Part shown: positions 54,196-63,557 of the stretch, piece by piece | How positions within the stretch are numbered: the first letter of the stretch is position 1 | How the letters are laid out: each line of letters starts with the position of its first letter | Assembly: GCF_027922165.1 (NCBI RefSeq) | Contig: NZ_BSFD01000011.1 | Span: 537,936-601,935, forward strand | DNA length: 64,000 bases | Direction of reading: 5' to 3' | DNA from: Brevundimonas intermedia | GTDB taxonomy: Bacteria; Pseudomonadota; Alphaproteobacteria; Caulobacterales; Caulobacteraceae | Position numbers and translations under genes: made by a program | The notes under the pieces: model-generated | Databases searched by the model: none | Told to the model about the DNA's origin: nothing | What the model saw: the letters and a program-made list of their open reading frames with translations, nothing else

Positions 54196-56355
54196 TCACC
54201 CCCGCAACAAGGCGAGGGCCACGCTGGGTTCGGGGGAAATCTCGAAACCGGCCACCGACCAGCCGGCCTGCGTCGCCAAGGCCTCGACCATCGCCTCCGT
54301 GAACTTGCGCGAGCTTTCGGTGTGGATCGTCTCTCCGGCCATGAAGTTGAAGCGGCTGTCGCTGACGTGGGCGATGGTTTGACGTGTCGCCTGGAGGTGC
54401 ATCTCCATCCGTGACTGATCCGGATTCCAGACGGCGCGGTGGGCGAAGGCGTCTAGGTCGAAGTCGGCGTCGAGTTCAGCGTTGGCGCGGACCAGGACGT
54501 TCAGGTTGAAGGCCGACGTCACGCCCTGACTGTCGTCATAGGCGGCGACCAGGATCGCGGGATCCTTGACCAGGTCGACGCCGAGAATGAACAGCGCCCC
54601 CTCCCCCAACATCCGCCGAGCCGAGGCGAGAAACCGCACCGCCTCGTCCGGCTCCAGATTGCCGATGGTCGATCCGGGGAAGAAACCGATCCTCCGGCCC
54701 TGCGGCAAATCGTCCGGCAAGGGGGCCAGATGTTCGAAATCGCCCAGCACCGGCTGCACCCGCAGGCCTGGATAGTCGGCGCGAATGCGGGTCGCGGCGT
54801 CCAGCAGGGCCGACTCGCTGATGTCCAGAGGCACATAGGCGCCGAGGTCGGGCACGGCGTCCAGCAACAGGCGGGTCTTCTCGCTGGCGCCCGATCCGAA
54901 CTCAACCAGGACGGCGTCGGGGCCGAAGTCGGCGGTCAGGGCGGCGGCGCGGTCGCGCAACAGTGCGGTCTCCTGACGGGTCGGATAATATTCCGGCAGG
55001 GTGGTGATCTCTTCGAACAGGCGCGAGCCCTCGGCGTCGTAAAACCATTTGGGCGGCACGGCCTTCTGGTCGCGCGACAGGCCCTGGACCAGGTCGCGCC
55101 GGAAGGCGGCCGTCTGGGCGTCCTCGGGGGCAGGCCTGCGCTCGCGCGGGGCGTCTTCGGCTAGTCTGAGACCCATGAAGGCCCACCTCTGTTGGGGGTA
55201 GAAGAAGTTGCGATAGGTGACGCGGTCGTGGCCAGGGGGCGTGGCGAAGGCGCCGCCGCGCAGGACCATCTGATTGGCCATGAACTTGCCGTTGTACTCG
55301 GCAGCCGTGCCGGGCGTCGGCTTGAAGCCGGGGTATGGAGCATAGGCGCTGGACGTCCACTGCCAGACCTCGCCCGACAGGTTGGAGAAGGCGTCGGGCG
55401 CCGTGGTCGCGGCGTGCTCCCATTCCGCCTCGGAGGGCAGCCGCTTGCCGGCCCAGCGGGCGTAGGCGTCGGCCTCGTAGAAGCTGACATGACGCACCGG
55501 GGCAGTCGGGTCGACCGGGGCGCGGCCGGTCAGGGTCAGGACCGTCCAGTCGTCGCCGTCGCAGCGCCAATAGAGGGGCGCGGTCCAGGCCTCGGCCTTG
55601 ACCTTGGCCCAGCCGTCGGCGAGCCAGAGCTCAGGCCGGGCGTAGCCGCCGTCGGCGATGAAGCCCAGCCAGTCGCCGTTGGTCACGAGGTCGGCGGCCA
55701 GGGCGAAGGGCTCCAGCCAGACGCGGTGCGCCGGCCCCTCGTTGTCGAAGGCGAAGCCGGCGCCGTCGTGACCGATGGTCACCAAGGCGCCGTCGAAGGC
55801 GACAGCGCCGCCGCGCGGGGCCTCAAGCGGAGCCTGTCGCGGCTCGACCGCATAGGCGGCCGGGTCCAGCGGCGAGCAGGACATCAGGTTCAGCAGGTCC
55901 ATCAGGAACAGCTCCTGATGCTGCTGGTCGTGGTGCAGGCCCAGTTCGAACAGGTAGCGTTGCAGACCGCTGGACGGACCCGAGGCCAGCCAGGCGGCCA
56001 TGCGCCGGTCGATCTCGCGCCGATAGGCCAGGACCTCGTCCACCGAGGGCCGGGTGATCAGGCCGCGCCGGTCGCGCGGCACCCGCTCGCCCAGGGCCTC
56101 GTAGTAGGAGTTGAACAGCTGCTGGAACCGCGGATCGACCGGCTGATACTCCGGATCAGCCGACAGGATCATGGCCTCGAAGAACCAGCTGGTGTGCGCC
56201 AGGTGCCATTTGCCGGGGCTGCAGTCCGGCATGGACTGGGCGGACAGGTCCTCGGGCGACAGACCGTGGGCGAGAGCGGGCATGGCGGCCCGGGTCTCCC
56301 TGAAACGGGCCACGTCGGACGCCGCCCGCGTATCGGGCTCGAAGCGAGCATTCAT
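54196..56355 (-). CDS. Fused EgtB-EgtD: ergothioneine sulfoxide synthase and histidine N-methyltransferase
   Basis: 718 aa. The first part (to about 415) is EgtB-like: a DinB-type domain with iron-ligand candidates H51/H54 (KWHLAHTSWFFE) and H142, H146 (HHDQQHQE), then a formylglycine-generating-enzyme-like domain (GHDGAGFAFDNEGPAHRV, RLPSEAEWEHAA, GEVWQWTSSAY, VLRGGAFAT). The second part is an EgtD/DUF2260-type SAM methyltransferase (PPKWFYDAEGSRLFEEIT, LVEFGSGASEKT, FFPGSTIGN, MHLQATRQT). Together they would make hercynine and join it to a thiol. Fungal Egt1 has the opposite domain order. No EgtA, EgtC or EgtE gene is nearby. The ATG at 56355 was preferred to a GTG/ATG further out at 56412. 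Confidence 0.88.
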   Translation of the reverse strand: MNARFEPDTRAASDVARFRETRAAMPALAHGLSPEDLSAQSMPDCSPGKWHLAHTSWFFEAMILSADPEYQPVDPRFQQLFNSYYEALGERVPRDRRGLITRPSVDEVLAYRREIDRRMAAWLASGPSSGLQRYLFELGLHHDQQHQELFLMDLLNLMSCSPLDPAAYAVEPRQAPLEAPRGGAVAFDGALVTIGHDGAGFAFDNEGPAHRVWLEPFALAADLVTNGDWLGFIADGGYARPELWLADGWAKVKAEAWTAPLYWRCDGDDWTVLTLTGRAPVDPTAPVRHVSFYEADAYARWAGKRLPSEAEWEHAATTAPDAFSNLSGEVWQWTSSAYAPYPGFKPTPGTAAEYNGKFMANQMVLRGGAFATPPGHDRVTYRNFFYPQQRWAFMGLRLAEDAPRERRPAPEDAQTAAFRRDLVQGLSRDQKAVPPKWFYDAEGSRLFEEITTLPEYYPTRQETALLRDRAAALTADFGPDAVLVEFGSGASEKTRLLLDAVPDLGAYVPLDISESALLDAATRIRADYPGLRVQPVLGDFEHLAPLPDDLPQGRRIGFFPGSTIGNLEPDEAVRFLASARRMLGEGALFILGVDLVKDPAILVAAYDDSQGVTSAFNLNVLVRANAELDADFDLDAFAHRAVWNPDQSRMEMHLQATRQTIAHVSDSRFNFMAGETIHTESSRKFTEAMVEALATQAGWSVAGFEISPEPSVALALLRG

Positions 56356-56472
56356 GTCAGCCGTCCCGTCCCGCGTCAGCCTCGCCGCCCCGCCGGGCGT
56401 CGCGTCGTCCAAGCAGAACGAACGTGACGCCTCAGCCGGAGTTCCCCTGATTTGGGAAGCGTAACGGTGAAT

Positions 56473-57684
56473 TCAACGCACCGGCTTGCCGCCGTGTTTG
56501 GCGTATTCCAGCCGGGCGATGGTGCGGTTGTGAACCTCGTCCGGGCCGTCGGCGATGCGCAGGGTGCGCACCGTCGCATAGAGTTCGGCCAGGGGGGTGT
56601 CGCCAGAGACGCCGGCGCCGCCGAAGGCCTGGATGGCGTCGTCGATGACCTGAAGCGCCATGCGGGGGGCGGCGACCTTGATCTGGGCGATCTCGGAGCG
56701 GGCGTTCTTGGCCCCCGCCTCGTCCATCATCCAGGCGGCCTTCAGGACCAGCAGGCGGCACATCTCGATATTGGTGCGGGCGTCGGCGACCCGTTGCTCC
56801 CACACCGAATGTTCAGCCAGCTGTTTCTTGAACGCGGTGCGGTTCAGCAGGCGCACGACCATCAGCTCCAGCGCCCGCTCGGCTGCCCCGATCACGCGCA
56901 TACAGTGGTGGATCCGGCCGGGGCCGAGCCGCCCTTGCGCGATCTCGAATCCCCGGCCCTCGCCGGCGATCAGATTCTCGACCGGGACGCGGACGTTCTC
57001 GAGCACCACCTCGGCGTGGCCGATGGGGCGTTCGTCATAGCCGAACACCGTCAGCATCCGCTCGACGCGGAAACCGGGCGTGTCCACGGGCACGATGACC
57101 TGCGACTGCTGGGCGTGCGCAGCGGCGTCGAAGTCGGTCTTGCCCATGACGATGGTCACGGCGACGTTCGGGTGGGCCATATTGGTCGACCACCATTTGC
57201 GGCCGTTGATGACATAGTGATCGCCGTCGCGCTCGATCCGGGTCTGGATATTGGTGGCGTCGGACGAGGCGACCTCGGGCTCGGTCATCAGGAAGGCGGA
57301 GCGGATCTGGCCGGCCATCAGGGGCTTGAGCCAGCGGTCCTGCTGCGCGGCGTCGCCGTACATGTGCAGGACTTCCATATTGCCGGTGTCGGGGGCGTTG
57401 CAGTTGAACACCTCGGACGACCACAGATGGGCGCCCATCATCTCGGCCAGGGGGGCGTAGTCGAGGTTGGTCAGGCCGGCGCCATGCTCTCCGGGCAGGA
57501 ACATGTTCCACAGACCAGCGTCACGCGCAGCGGCCTTCATGGCCTCCATGACCGGCGGCTGGCGGTTCGGGTTCTCGCGCACCTGGGCGAGATACTCGGC
57601 CTCGCGCGGGATGACCTGGTCGTCGAGGAAACGGCGCACGCGGGCGTGCCAGTCCAGGGCGCGGTCGGAATGTCTGAAGTCCAT
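56473..57684 (-). CDS. Acyl-CoA dehydrogenase family protein
   Basis: 403 aa, flavoprotein. FAD and substrate motifs: FLMTEPEVASSDATNIQT, WWSTNMAHPNVAVTIVMGK, GRLGPGRIHHCMRVIGAAERAL, and the C-terminal QAFGGAGVSGDTPLAELYATVRTLRIADGPDEVHNRTIARLE with the R-x-DGPDEVH end of the ACAD10/11-like group. The ATG at 57684 has AGAGGAA upstream. It oxidises an acyl-CoA at the alpha-beta position; the chain type is unknown. Preceded by an SCP2 protein gene, likely part of lipid catabolism. Confidence 0.9.
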   Translation of the reverse strand: MDFRHSDRALDWHARVRRFLDDQVIPREAEYLAQVRENPNRQPPVMEAMKAAARDAGLWNMFLPGEHGAGLTNLDYAPLAEMMGAHLWSSEVFNCNAPDTGNMEVLHMYGDAAQQDRWLKPLMAGQIRSAFLMTEPEVASSDATNIQTRIERDGDHYVINGRKWWSTNMAHPNVAVTIVMGKTDFDAAAHAQQSQVIVPVDTPGFRVERMLTVFGYDERPIGHAEVVLENVRVPVENLIAGEGRGFEIAQGRLGPGRIHHCMRVIGAAERALELMVVRLLNRTAFKKQLAEHSVWEQRVADARTNIEMCRLLVLKAAWMMDEAGAKNARSEIAQIKVAAPRMALQVIDDAIQAFGGAGVSGDTPLAELYATVRTLRIADGPDEVHNRTIARLEYAKHGGKPVR

Positions 57685-57731
57685 GTCGTTTCCTCTTTTT
57701 CGGTTCGCGCCTCTGACGGGCGCTGAAGACG

Positions 57732-57763
57732 AAAACGGCGCGGCCCCCAAGGGAGCCGCGCCG
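57732..57763 (-). terminator. Intrinsic terminator after the SCP2 gene
   Basis: A 9-bp GC-rich stem (57736-57744 with 57755-57763, 10-nt loop) is followed on the minus strand by TTTT. It separates the SCP2 gene from the acyl-CoA dehydrogenase. Confidence 0.8.
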
Positions 57764-57788
57764 CAATCAACTCTTGATCAGACTGGCA

Positions 57789-58094
57789 TCAGCGCTTCAG
57801 AAGCGGGGCCAGTTTCTGGGCGATCATCATGTCGCCGGCGATCTTCAGCTTGCCCTGCATGAAGGCCATCATCGGATCCAGCTTGCCGTCCGACAGGGCC
57901 ATGAAGTCGTCCCACTTCATCGAGACGGTGGCGTCGGCGGGCTTGTCTTCGTTGGTGACGGTGTTCGGCACCGAGGCGCCGTCGATGTAGATTTTACCTT
58001 CGTCGCCGAGGTCGAGCTTCACGGTCTTGCCCAGACCGGAGTTGTCGCCGACGGCGCCGCGGATGTGTTCGGTGACTTGTGCGAGATCAGGCAT
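57789..58094 (-). CDS. SCP2 sterol-transfer domain protein
   Basis: 101 aa. The SCP2 fold is recognised by KTVKLDLGDEGKIYIDGASVPN, DATVSMKWDDFMALSDGKLDPMMAFMQGKLKIAGDM and the C-terminal AQKLAPLLKR. Stand-alone SCP2 domains bind acyl-CoA or lipids. The ATG at 58094 (MPDLAQVTEHIRG) is the family-type start. It is probably a lipid carrier for the acyl-CoA enzyme next door. Confidence 0.9.
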   Translation of the reverse strand: MPDLAQVTEHIRGAVGDNSGLGKTVKLDLGDEGKIYIDGASVPNTVTNEDKPADATVSMKWDDFMALSDGKLDPMMAFMQGKLKIAGDMMIAQKLAPLLKR

Positions 58095-58178
58095 TGGGGG
58101 CGTCTCCCTTGGACGTTGAGACCCCTGCCGTAACCCGCATCGCACGGGGCGCCAAGATCACGTCGGGTAAAGCTCTCG

Positions 58179-58289
58179 TCACTTGTCCTGGGGCGAGCGC
58201 GAATAGAGGCTGGCCAGACCCAATGCGGCCATGAAGAAAACGAAGGCCGCGACGATGGCGGCGACAAAGGGAATTGCGTCCTGGGGCAT
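58179..58289 (-). CDS. 36-aa single-pass membrane peptide
   Basis: The frame encodes MPQDAIPFVAAIVAAFVFFMAALGLASLYSR-type sequence (one membrane helix, residues 7-29) and a short charged tail (SPQDK). AAGGAG is 7 nt before the ATG, an excellent ribosome site. The size, helix and ribosome site support a real gene, too short for usual gene calls. Role unknown. Confidence 0.65.
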   Translation of the reverse strand: MPQDAIPFVAAIVAAFVFFMAALGLASLYSRSPQDK

Positions 58290-58354
58290 GGAAATCTCCT
58301 TCCACCCCACTGTCGCGCCACGGCGCCGGCTTCGCCTTGATCGGGATCAAATCG

Positions 58355-58633
58355 TCAGGCGTCGGGATCGCCGTCCCGGAAGCGCCACTTCATCGCCAGC
58401 ACGCCCGAGGCCATGACCAGGGCGCAGGCGTTGGCGATGGTCACCGGCCAGGCCTGGGTCATCACCCCATAGACCACCCACAGGACGAAGCAGGTCACGG
58501 TCAGGGAATAGGTCTTCAGGCTGACGGAAGAGGCGTCGCGCTCCTTCCAGATCTTAATCGCCTGGGGCGCGAAACTGGTGATGGAACACACGGCGGCGGC
58601 CGAGCCGACGATATTGGCGATCAGGTCGCTCAT
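58355..58633 (-). CDS. SemiSWEET (PQ-loop) sugar transporter-like protein
   Basis: 92 aa with three membrane segments. The PQ-loop motif appears as SFAPQAIKIWKERDASSVS and the third helix as MASGVLAMKW. SemiSWEET proteins dimerise to transport sugars down gradients. The ATG at 58633 (MSDLIANIVGSAAAV) gives the usual three-helix length; the frame runs open to 58684. Confidence 0.88.
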   Translation of the reverse strand: MSDLIANIVGSAAAVCSITSFAPQAIKIWKERDASSVSLKTYSLTVTCFVLWVVYGVMTQAWPVTIANACALVMASGVLAMKWRFRDGDPDA

Positions 58634-58680
58634 CTCAGGCTCTTCCGCTGTTTCATGAAGGCCCAACAGCGGACGGCCGA

Positions 58681-60321
58681 TCAAGGTTCCTGAACCGCCG
58701 GCGCCAGAAAAGGCGCGACGGCGCGCGTGGTGTTCAGCGAGGAGGCAAAGCCCGGCCCGACCCGCTGCGGTCCCAACTGTTCAAAGGCGTAGCCGAGCGC
58801 CAGCACCCGGGCGTCCTGCCACTGGCCGCCGATGAAGCTGAGCCCGACCGGCAGACTGCCCACCTGCCCCATGGGCACGGTCAGGTGCGGATAGCCCGCC
58901 ACTGCCGGCAAGGTCGAGGCCGAGCCCAGATAGTGGTCGCCGTTGACGATGTCGGTGGTCCAGGCCGGCCCGGTCGTGGGCGCGATCAGGACGGCGACGT
59001 CGTTGTCCTTCAGCAGCCGATCGATACCCTCCACCCCGGCCAAGCGCAGCGAGGTCTCGCGCGCCGTGACATAGGCGGGATCGGCGAGCCCGCTCGTCGC
59101 TTCGGCCTTCTCGAACAGATCCTGGTCAAACAGGGCCAGTTCGCGCGGCGTGGCGCGATTGAAGGCGATGACGTCGGCCAAGGTGCGGGTCTTGACCTGG
59201 GCCGGATCGGTGGTGGCGAGATAGGCGTTCAGATCCACCTTCAGCTCGGTCAGCAGAACCGTAAATTCTGCGCCGCCAACAGCGTCCATGTCCGGCCCGT
59301 CCTTGATCTCGACCAGAACGGCGCCGGCCTGGCGCAACCGCTCCAGATTGGCCTCGAAGACGGCGTCCGTGCCGGTGGAATAGCCGGTCAGGAAACGAGC
59401 GACGCCGATGCGAACGCCGCTCAGGCTGGCGCCGTCCAGCGCCGCCGCATAGTCGGTCTTGCGCGCATCGGCCTCAGCCGTCGCCGGGTCGGCGGGGTCG
59501 GTCCCGGCGATGACGTTCAGCACCAGGGCGGCGTCCCTGACCGTGCGGGTCATCGGTCCGGCCGTGTCCTGGCTGTGGCTGATCGGCACGATGCCCGTCC
59601 GCGACACCAGCCCGACGGTGGGCTTGAACCCGACCAGACCGTTGATCGCCGCCGGGCAGGTGATCGAACCATCCGTCTCGGTCCCAATGGCCACAATGGC
59701 GAAACCCGCCGCCACCGCAGCGCCCGATCCCGAGGACGAGCCGCAGGTGTTGCGGTCGCGGGCATAGGGATTGCGCGTCAGCCCGCCCACGGCGCTCCAC
59801 CCGCTGATCGAACCGGACGAGCGGATATTGGCCCATTCCGAAAGATTGCTCTTGCCGATCAGCACCGCGCCCGCCGCGCGCAGGCGGGCCGTGATCGGCG
59901 CATCGCGGTCAGGCTGGTTCGCGGCCAGGGCCAGGGAGCCCGCCGTGGTCGGCATGCCGCGCGCCTCGACATTGTCCTTGATGACCAAGGGCACGCCGTC
60001 CAACGGCAGGGCCTGTCCGGCGAGGCGGCGGGAGTCGGAGGTACGGGCGTCGTCAAGCGCCGAAGGGTTTATCGAGATCAGGCTGTTGATCGCAGGACCG
60101 GGCTCGCCGAACCGGCCTTCGACGTCATAGGTGCGAATCTGGCTGAGGAAAAATCGCGCCATCTCCTCCCAGGAGCCGTAGGGCGTCCGTTCGCCGTGAA
60201 CCCAGGCGATGTCGGCGTCGGACGGCGGCGGAGGCGGTGGAAGATGAGCCGAGGCGAGAAGCGGCGCACCGCTCGTCACCACAAAGGCGAACACGCCGGC
60301 CAGAAGTTTGGTCTTCAACAT
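58681..60321 (-). CDS. Amidase-signature family hydrolase, exported
   Basis: 546 aa. A signal peptide ([18 protein letters not shown], cleavage near ASA) and then the amidase signature fold: catalytic lysine in [18 protein letters not shown], the Ser-rich [16 protein letters not shown] with cis-serine and nucleophile serine, and [21 protein letters not shown]. The substrate is unknown; a secreted amidase beside a DPP-IV-like peptidase suggests peptide or amide scavenging. GGAGG lies 5 nt before the ATG. Its start is 25 bp after the peptidase stop. Confidence 0.9.
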   Translation of the reverse strand: MLKTKLLAGVFAFVVTSGAPLLASAHLPPPPPPSDADIAWVHGERTPYGSWEEMARFFLSQIRTYDVEGRFGEPGPAINSLISINPSALDDARTSDSRRLAGQALPLDGVPLVIKDNVEARGMPTTAGSLALAANQPDRDAPITARLRAAGAVLIGKSNLSEWANIRSSGSISGWSAVGGLTRNPYARDRNTCGSSSGSGAAVAAGFAIVAIGTETDGSITCPAAINGLVGFKPTVGLVSRTGIVPISHSQDTAGPMTRTVRDAALVLNVIAGTDPADPATAEADARKTDYAAALDGASLSGVRIGVARFLTGYSTGTDAVFEANLERLRQAGAVLVEIKDGPDMDAVGGAEFTVLLTELKVDLNAYLATTDPAQVKTRTLADVIAFNRATPRELALFDQDLFEKAEATSGLADPAYVTARETSLRLAGVEGIDRLLKDNDVAVLIAPTTGPAWTTDIVNGDHYLGSASTLPAVAGYPHLTVPMGQVGSLPVGLSFIGGQWQDARVLALGYAFEQLGPQRVGPGFASSLNTTRAVAPFLAPAVQEP

Positions 60322-60346
60322 GTTCGCCTCCGCCTTGGTTCAGTCG

Positions 60347-62593
60347 TCAGTCAGCCGGTTCGGCGCGCTTGCCGATCGTGCGGTCCAGGAAGTCGAGATA
60401 GGTGCGCCATTGCTGAAGCTGCCTCGGTTCGCCGCGGACGCCGTGCCGCTGGCCGGGATAGAGCATCATCTCGAACGGCGCGCTCTTGGCCTGGAGGGCG
60501 TCGATCACCCGGGTGGCGTTGCCGAAGATCACATTATCGTCGGCCATGCCGTGCAGGATCAGCAGACGACCCGTCAGGTCGTCCAGGCGCGGCAGGACGT
60601 CGGTGGCGGCGTAGCCGTCCGGATTGTCCTGGGGCGTCGACATGTAGCGTTCGGTATAATGGGTGTCGTACAGGCTCCATTCCGTCGGCGCAGCGCCGGC
60701 GAGGGCCGAAGCCAGACCGGCCTCGGGCTCGGTCACGGCCAGCAGGCTAAGGAAGCCGCCGAAGCTCCAGCCCATCATGGCGATCCGGTCCGCATCGACA
60801 TAGGGCAGTGTTTTCAGCCATTTGGCGGCCAAGGTCTGATCCTCGACCGCAGGAAGGCCCAGGCGACGATAGATGCTGGTCTCGAAGGCCTGAGACCGGT
60901 CGCCCTCGCCGCGGTTGTCAACGCGGAAGACGATATAGCCGGCCTCGGTCAGCAGTTGATTGGTCAGGGGCTGCCAGCTCTTCTGCACCCCCGCCCCGGT
61001 GCCGGGACCGCCATAGACCTGCATCACCACCGGATATTTCTTCGACGGATCGAAGCCGGGCGGCGTGGTCATGCGCCAGACCAGGGTTTCGCCATGGCTC
61101 TGCATCGTGCCGAACTGGGGCGCTTGCAGGCGCGAGACATAGGGGGCGAAGGCGTGGTCGGCGTCGAGCTTGTTCTCTTCGATCCAGCGCACGCGCGTGC
61201 CGTCGATCCGGTACAGGGCCGACTGGGGCGGGGTCTTCGGATCGGAATAGTTGCCGACATAGGCCGTCGCCGGCCCGTTGACCGAGACGTTCCACCAGCC
61301 GCCGGCCGGGGTCACCGCGACCGGATCGACCGTGCGGTTCAGGCTGGCGCGGAACATCTGCTGCTCGATGGGCAGTTCCTTGCCGTCGCGCATTGAGGCG
61401 GTGAAATAGACCTCGCCGGTCTGTTTGTTCACGCCGTCCAGGTGTTTGACCGGATAGTCGCCGCGCGTGATGGCCCGCAGCTGACGCCCGTTGCGGTCGT
61501 ACAGATACAGGTGGCGCCAGCCGCTGTCCTCGTTCGACCAGATGAAGCGGCCGTCCGGCAGGACGTGGAAGTCGTTGTTCAGATCGACCCAGGCCTGGGC
61601 CTTCTGGCTGAGGATCACGCGCGAGGCGCCGGTGGCCGGATCGACGCTGAGCAGGTCCAGCGTCTTCTGGTCGCGTGAGTGACGCTGGACATACAGGGTC
61701 TTGCCGTCGTCGGCCCAGTCGACCCGCGCCAGATAGATGTCGGTGTTCGACCCCAGGTCCACCTTGACCCGTGCGCCGGTCTGCTGGTCGCGGACATAGA
61801 GTTCGACCAAGGCGTTGGGGCGGCCGGCGCGGGGATAGCGCTGCTCGACCATGGTGGCGCCGGCGCCGGTGATCTCGAAGCGGGGAACGATGTCCACCGG
61901 GCTTTCGTCCACGCGGGTCAGGGCGATGTAGCGTTCGTCGGGGCTCCACCAATAGCCGGTGTCGCGGTCCATCTCCTCCTGGGCGATGAACTCGGCCGTG
62001 GCCCAGGTGATCAGGCCGGCGCCGTCGTCGGTGATCGGCGTCTCCTGGCCGGTGGCTAGGTCATAGATCACGAGGTTCTGGTCGCGGACGTATGAGACAT
62101 AGTTGCCCTTGGGCGAGACCTTGGCGTCGATCTCGTCGGCGGCGGTCTCGGTCAGGCGGCGCACCTTGCCGTCGGCGCGGCTGGCCAGGAAGATGTCGCC
62201 CTCCAGCGGCGCCAGGATGTAGCGGCCCTGCTGATCCCAGGAATAGTCCACGACGCCGCGGGCGCTGATCCGCATCCGCTCGCGCCGCGCCTTCTCGGCC
62301 TCGGACAGTTCGCCGGCGTCGGGCACCAGGGCGCGGGCGTCGATCAGCTTGTAGGCCTCGCCCTCGCCGGTCGGGGCGGCCCACAGGTCCTGGACGTCCA
62401 CATTGTCCTCGCGCGAGCGCAGGAAGGCGACCAGCTGGCCGTCGGGCGACAGGCTGACCCCCTTGGCCACCGGGCCGTTCAGGCTGGGGCTGGAGAAGAC
62501 CCGCTCGGGCGTCAGGATGTTGGAGGGCGTCTCCTGGGCCAGTGCGGAACCGGCCGACAGGAGGATGGTCGAAGCAAGGAGAACTGTGCGCAT
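60347..62593 (-). CDS. Dipeptidyl-peptidase IV-type S9 serine peptidase, exported
   Basis: 748 aa. Signal peptide (MRTVLLASTILLSAGSALAQ). The N-terminal eight-bladed propeller includes EEMDRDTGYWWSPDERYIALTRVDESPV, the double-glutamate motif region typical of DPP-IV. The alpha/beta hydrolase domain has nucleophile serine in GWSFGGFLS, the aspartate in HGMADDNVIF and histidine in GQRHGVRG. It removes X-Pro or X-Ala dipeptides in the periplasm. Upstream of the amidase in one operon. The upstream ribosome site is weak. Confidence 0.92.
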   Translation of the reverse strand: MRTVLLASTILLSAGSALAQETPSNILTPERVFSSPSLNGPVAKGVSLSPDGQLVAFLRSREDNVDVQDLWAAPTGEGEAYKLIDARALVPDAGELSEAEKARRERMRISARGVVDYSWDQQGRYILAPLEGDIFLASRADGKVRRLTETAADEIDAKVSPKGNYVSYVRDQNLVIYDLATGQETPITDDGAGLITWATAEFIAQEEMDRDTGYWWSPDERYIALTRVDESPVDIVPRFEITGAGATMVEQRYPRAGRPNALVELYVRDQQTGARVKVDLGSNTDIYLARVDWADDGKTLYVQRHSRDQKTLDLLSVDPATGASRVILSQKAQAWVDLNNDFHVLPDGRFIWSNEDSGWRHLYLYDRNGRQLRAITRGDYPVKHLDGVNKQTGEVYFTASMRDGKELPIEQQMFRASLNRTVDPVAVTPAGGWWNVSVNGPATAYVGNYSDPKTPPQSALYRIDGTRVRWIEENKLDADHAFAPYVSRLQAPQFGTMQSHGETLVWRMTTPPGFDPSKKYPVVMQVYGGPGTGAGVQKSWQPLTNQLLTEAGYIVFRVDNRGEGDRSQAFETSIYRRLGLPAVEDQTLAAKWLKTLPYVDADRIAMMGWSFGGFLSLLAVTEPEAGLASALAGAAPTEWSLYDTHYTERYMSTPQDNPDGYAATDVLPRLDDLTGRLLILHGMADDNVIFGNATRVIDALQAKSAPFEMMLYPGQRHGVRGEPRQLQQWRTYLDFLDRTIGKRAEPAD

Positions 62594-62702
62594 GGGCGGC
62601 GACGCTAGCGGCCCTTCTGCAAGCCGTCACGAGGAAAAGTCGCCGTTGCGCCTCTGGCTTTTCCTTCCCTGCGAGCGGGTCTCAGATTACAGAGGCCGCA
62701 CC

Positions 62703-63518
62703 ATGACAGACGCCGCCCTCTCCCCCGCCCCGGTTAAGGCCAGCCCGTTCAACGAACTGGAGGTTCTGTGGGTCCGCCACTGGACCGACAGCCTGTTCAG
62801 TTTCGCGGTGAAACGGCCCGAGGATTTCCGCTTCCGCTCGGGCGAGTTCGTGATGATCGGCCTGCCGGGCGAGGACGGGGGCAAGCCCGTGTTGCGCGCC
62901 TATTCCATCGCCAGCCCCTGCTGGGCCGAGGAACTGGAGTTCTTCTCGATCAAGGTCGCGGACGGCCCCCTGACCTCGCGCCTGCAAAAGATCGTGGCCG
63001 GGGACACGGTGCTGATGGGCAAGAAGCCGACCGGCACCCTGGTGCTGGACGCCCTGACCGGCGGCGAGCGGTTGTTCCTGATCGGCACCGGCACGGGCCT
63101 GGCGCCCTGGCTGAGCGTCGCGCGTGACCCAGAGACCTATTCCCGCTTCGGCCATGTCTATGTGATCCACACGGTGCGCAGCGTCGCGGACCTGGCCTAT
63201 CGCGACTTCTTCACCCGCGAGATCCACGACGACCCTCTGATCGGCGACGAGGCCAAGGCGCAGCTGACCTATTATCCGACGGTCACGCGCGAAGCCTTCG
63301 AAAACCCGGGCCGGATCACCGACCGGATCAAGTCCGGCGACTTCTTCCGCGACCTGGGCCTACCGGAAGGCTTCGATCCCGCCCGCGACCGCGCCATGCT
63401 GTGCGGCTCCATGGCCATGATCAAGGAAGCCGGCGAGTTGCTGGAGACCTATGGGCTGAAGGAAGGCTCCAACGCCGAACCCGCCGACTATGTGCTGGAA
63501 CGCGCCTTCGTCGGCTAG
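62703..63518 (+). CDS. fpr: Ferredoxin/flavodoxin-NADP reductase
   Basis: 271 aa. FAD-binding RAYSIASPCW (RxYSxxS), NADP-binding GTGTGLAPWLS, and the C-terminal AMLCGSMAMIKEAGELLETYGLKEG plus ERAFVG end typical of bacterial Fpr. The ATG at 62703 removes a long unconserved upstream frame. It moves electrons between NADPH and ferredoxin and answers oxidative stress in many bacteria. Reduced flavin supply to the distant halogenases is conceivable but unsupported. Confidence 0.93.
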   Translation: MTDAALSPAPVKASPFNELEVLWVRHWTDSLFSFAVKRPEDFRFRSGEFVMIGLPGEDGGKPVLRAYSIASPCWAEELEFFSIKVADGPLTSRLQKIVAGDTVLMGKKPTGTLVLDALTGGERLFLIGTGTGLAPWLSVARDPETYSRFGHVYVIHTVRSVADLAYRDFFTREIHDDPLIGDEAKAQLTYYPTVTREAFENPGRITDRIKSGDFFRDLGLPEGFDPARDRAMLCGSMAMIKEAGELLETYGLKEGSNAEPADYVLERAFVG

Positions 63519-63538
63519 GGGTTGAAAAGTCCGCCCAT

Positions 63539-63554
63539 CCCGGCGAAAGCCGGG
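63539..63554. repeat. Short hairpin with GAAA tetraloop, dispersed-repeat type
   Basis: CCCGGC-GAAA-GCCGGG is a perfect 6-bp stem capped by a GNRA loop. The ATCCCGGCGAAAGCCGGG form is a common dispersed palindrome in related genomes. It ends 3 nt before the ATG used for the next gene. Confidence 0.55.
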
Positions 63555-63557
63555 GCC

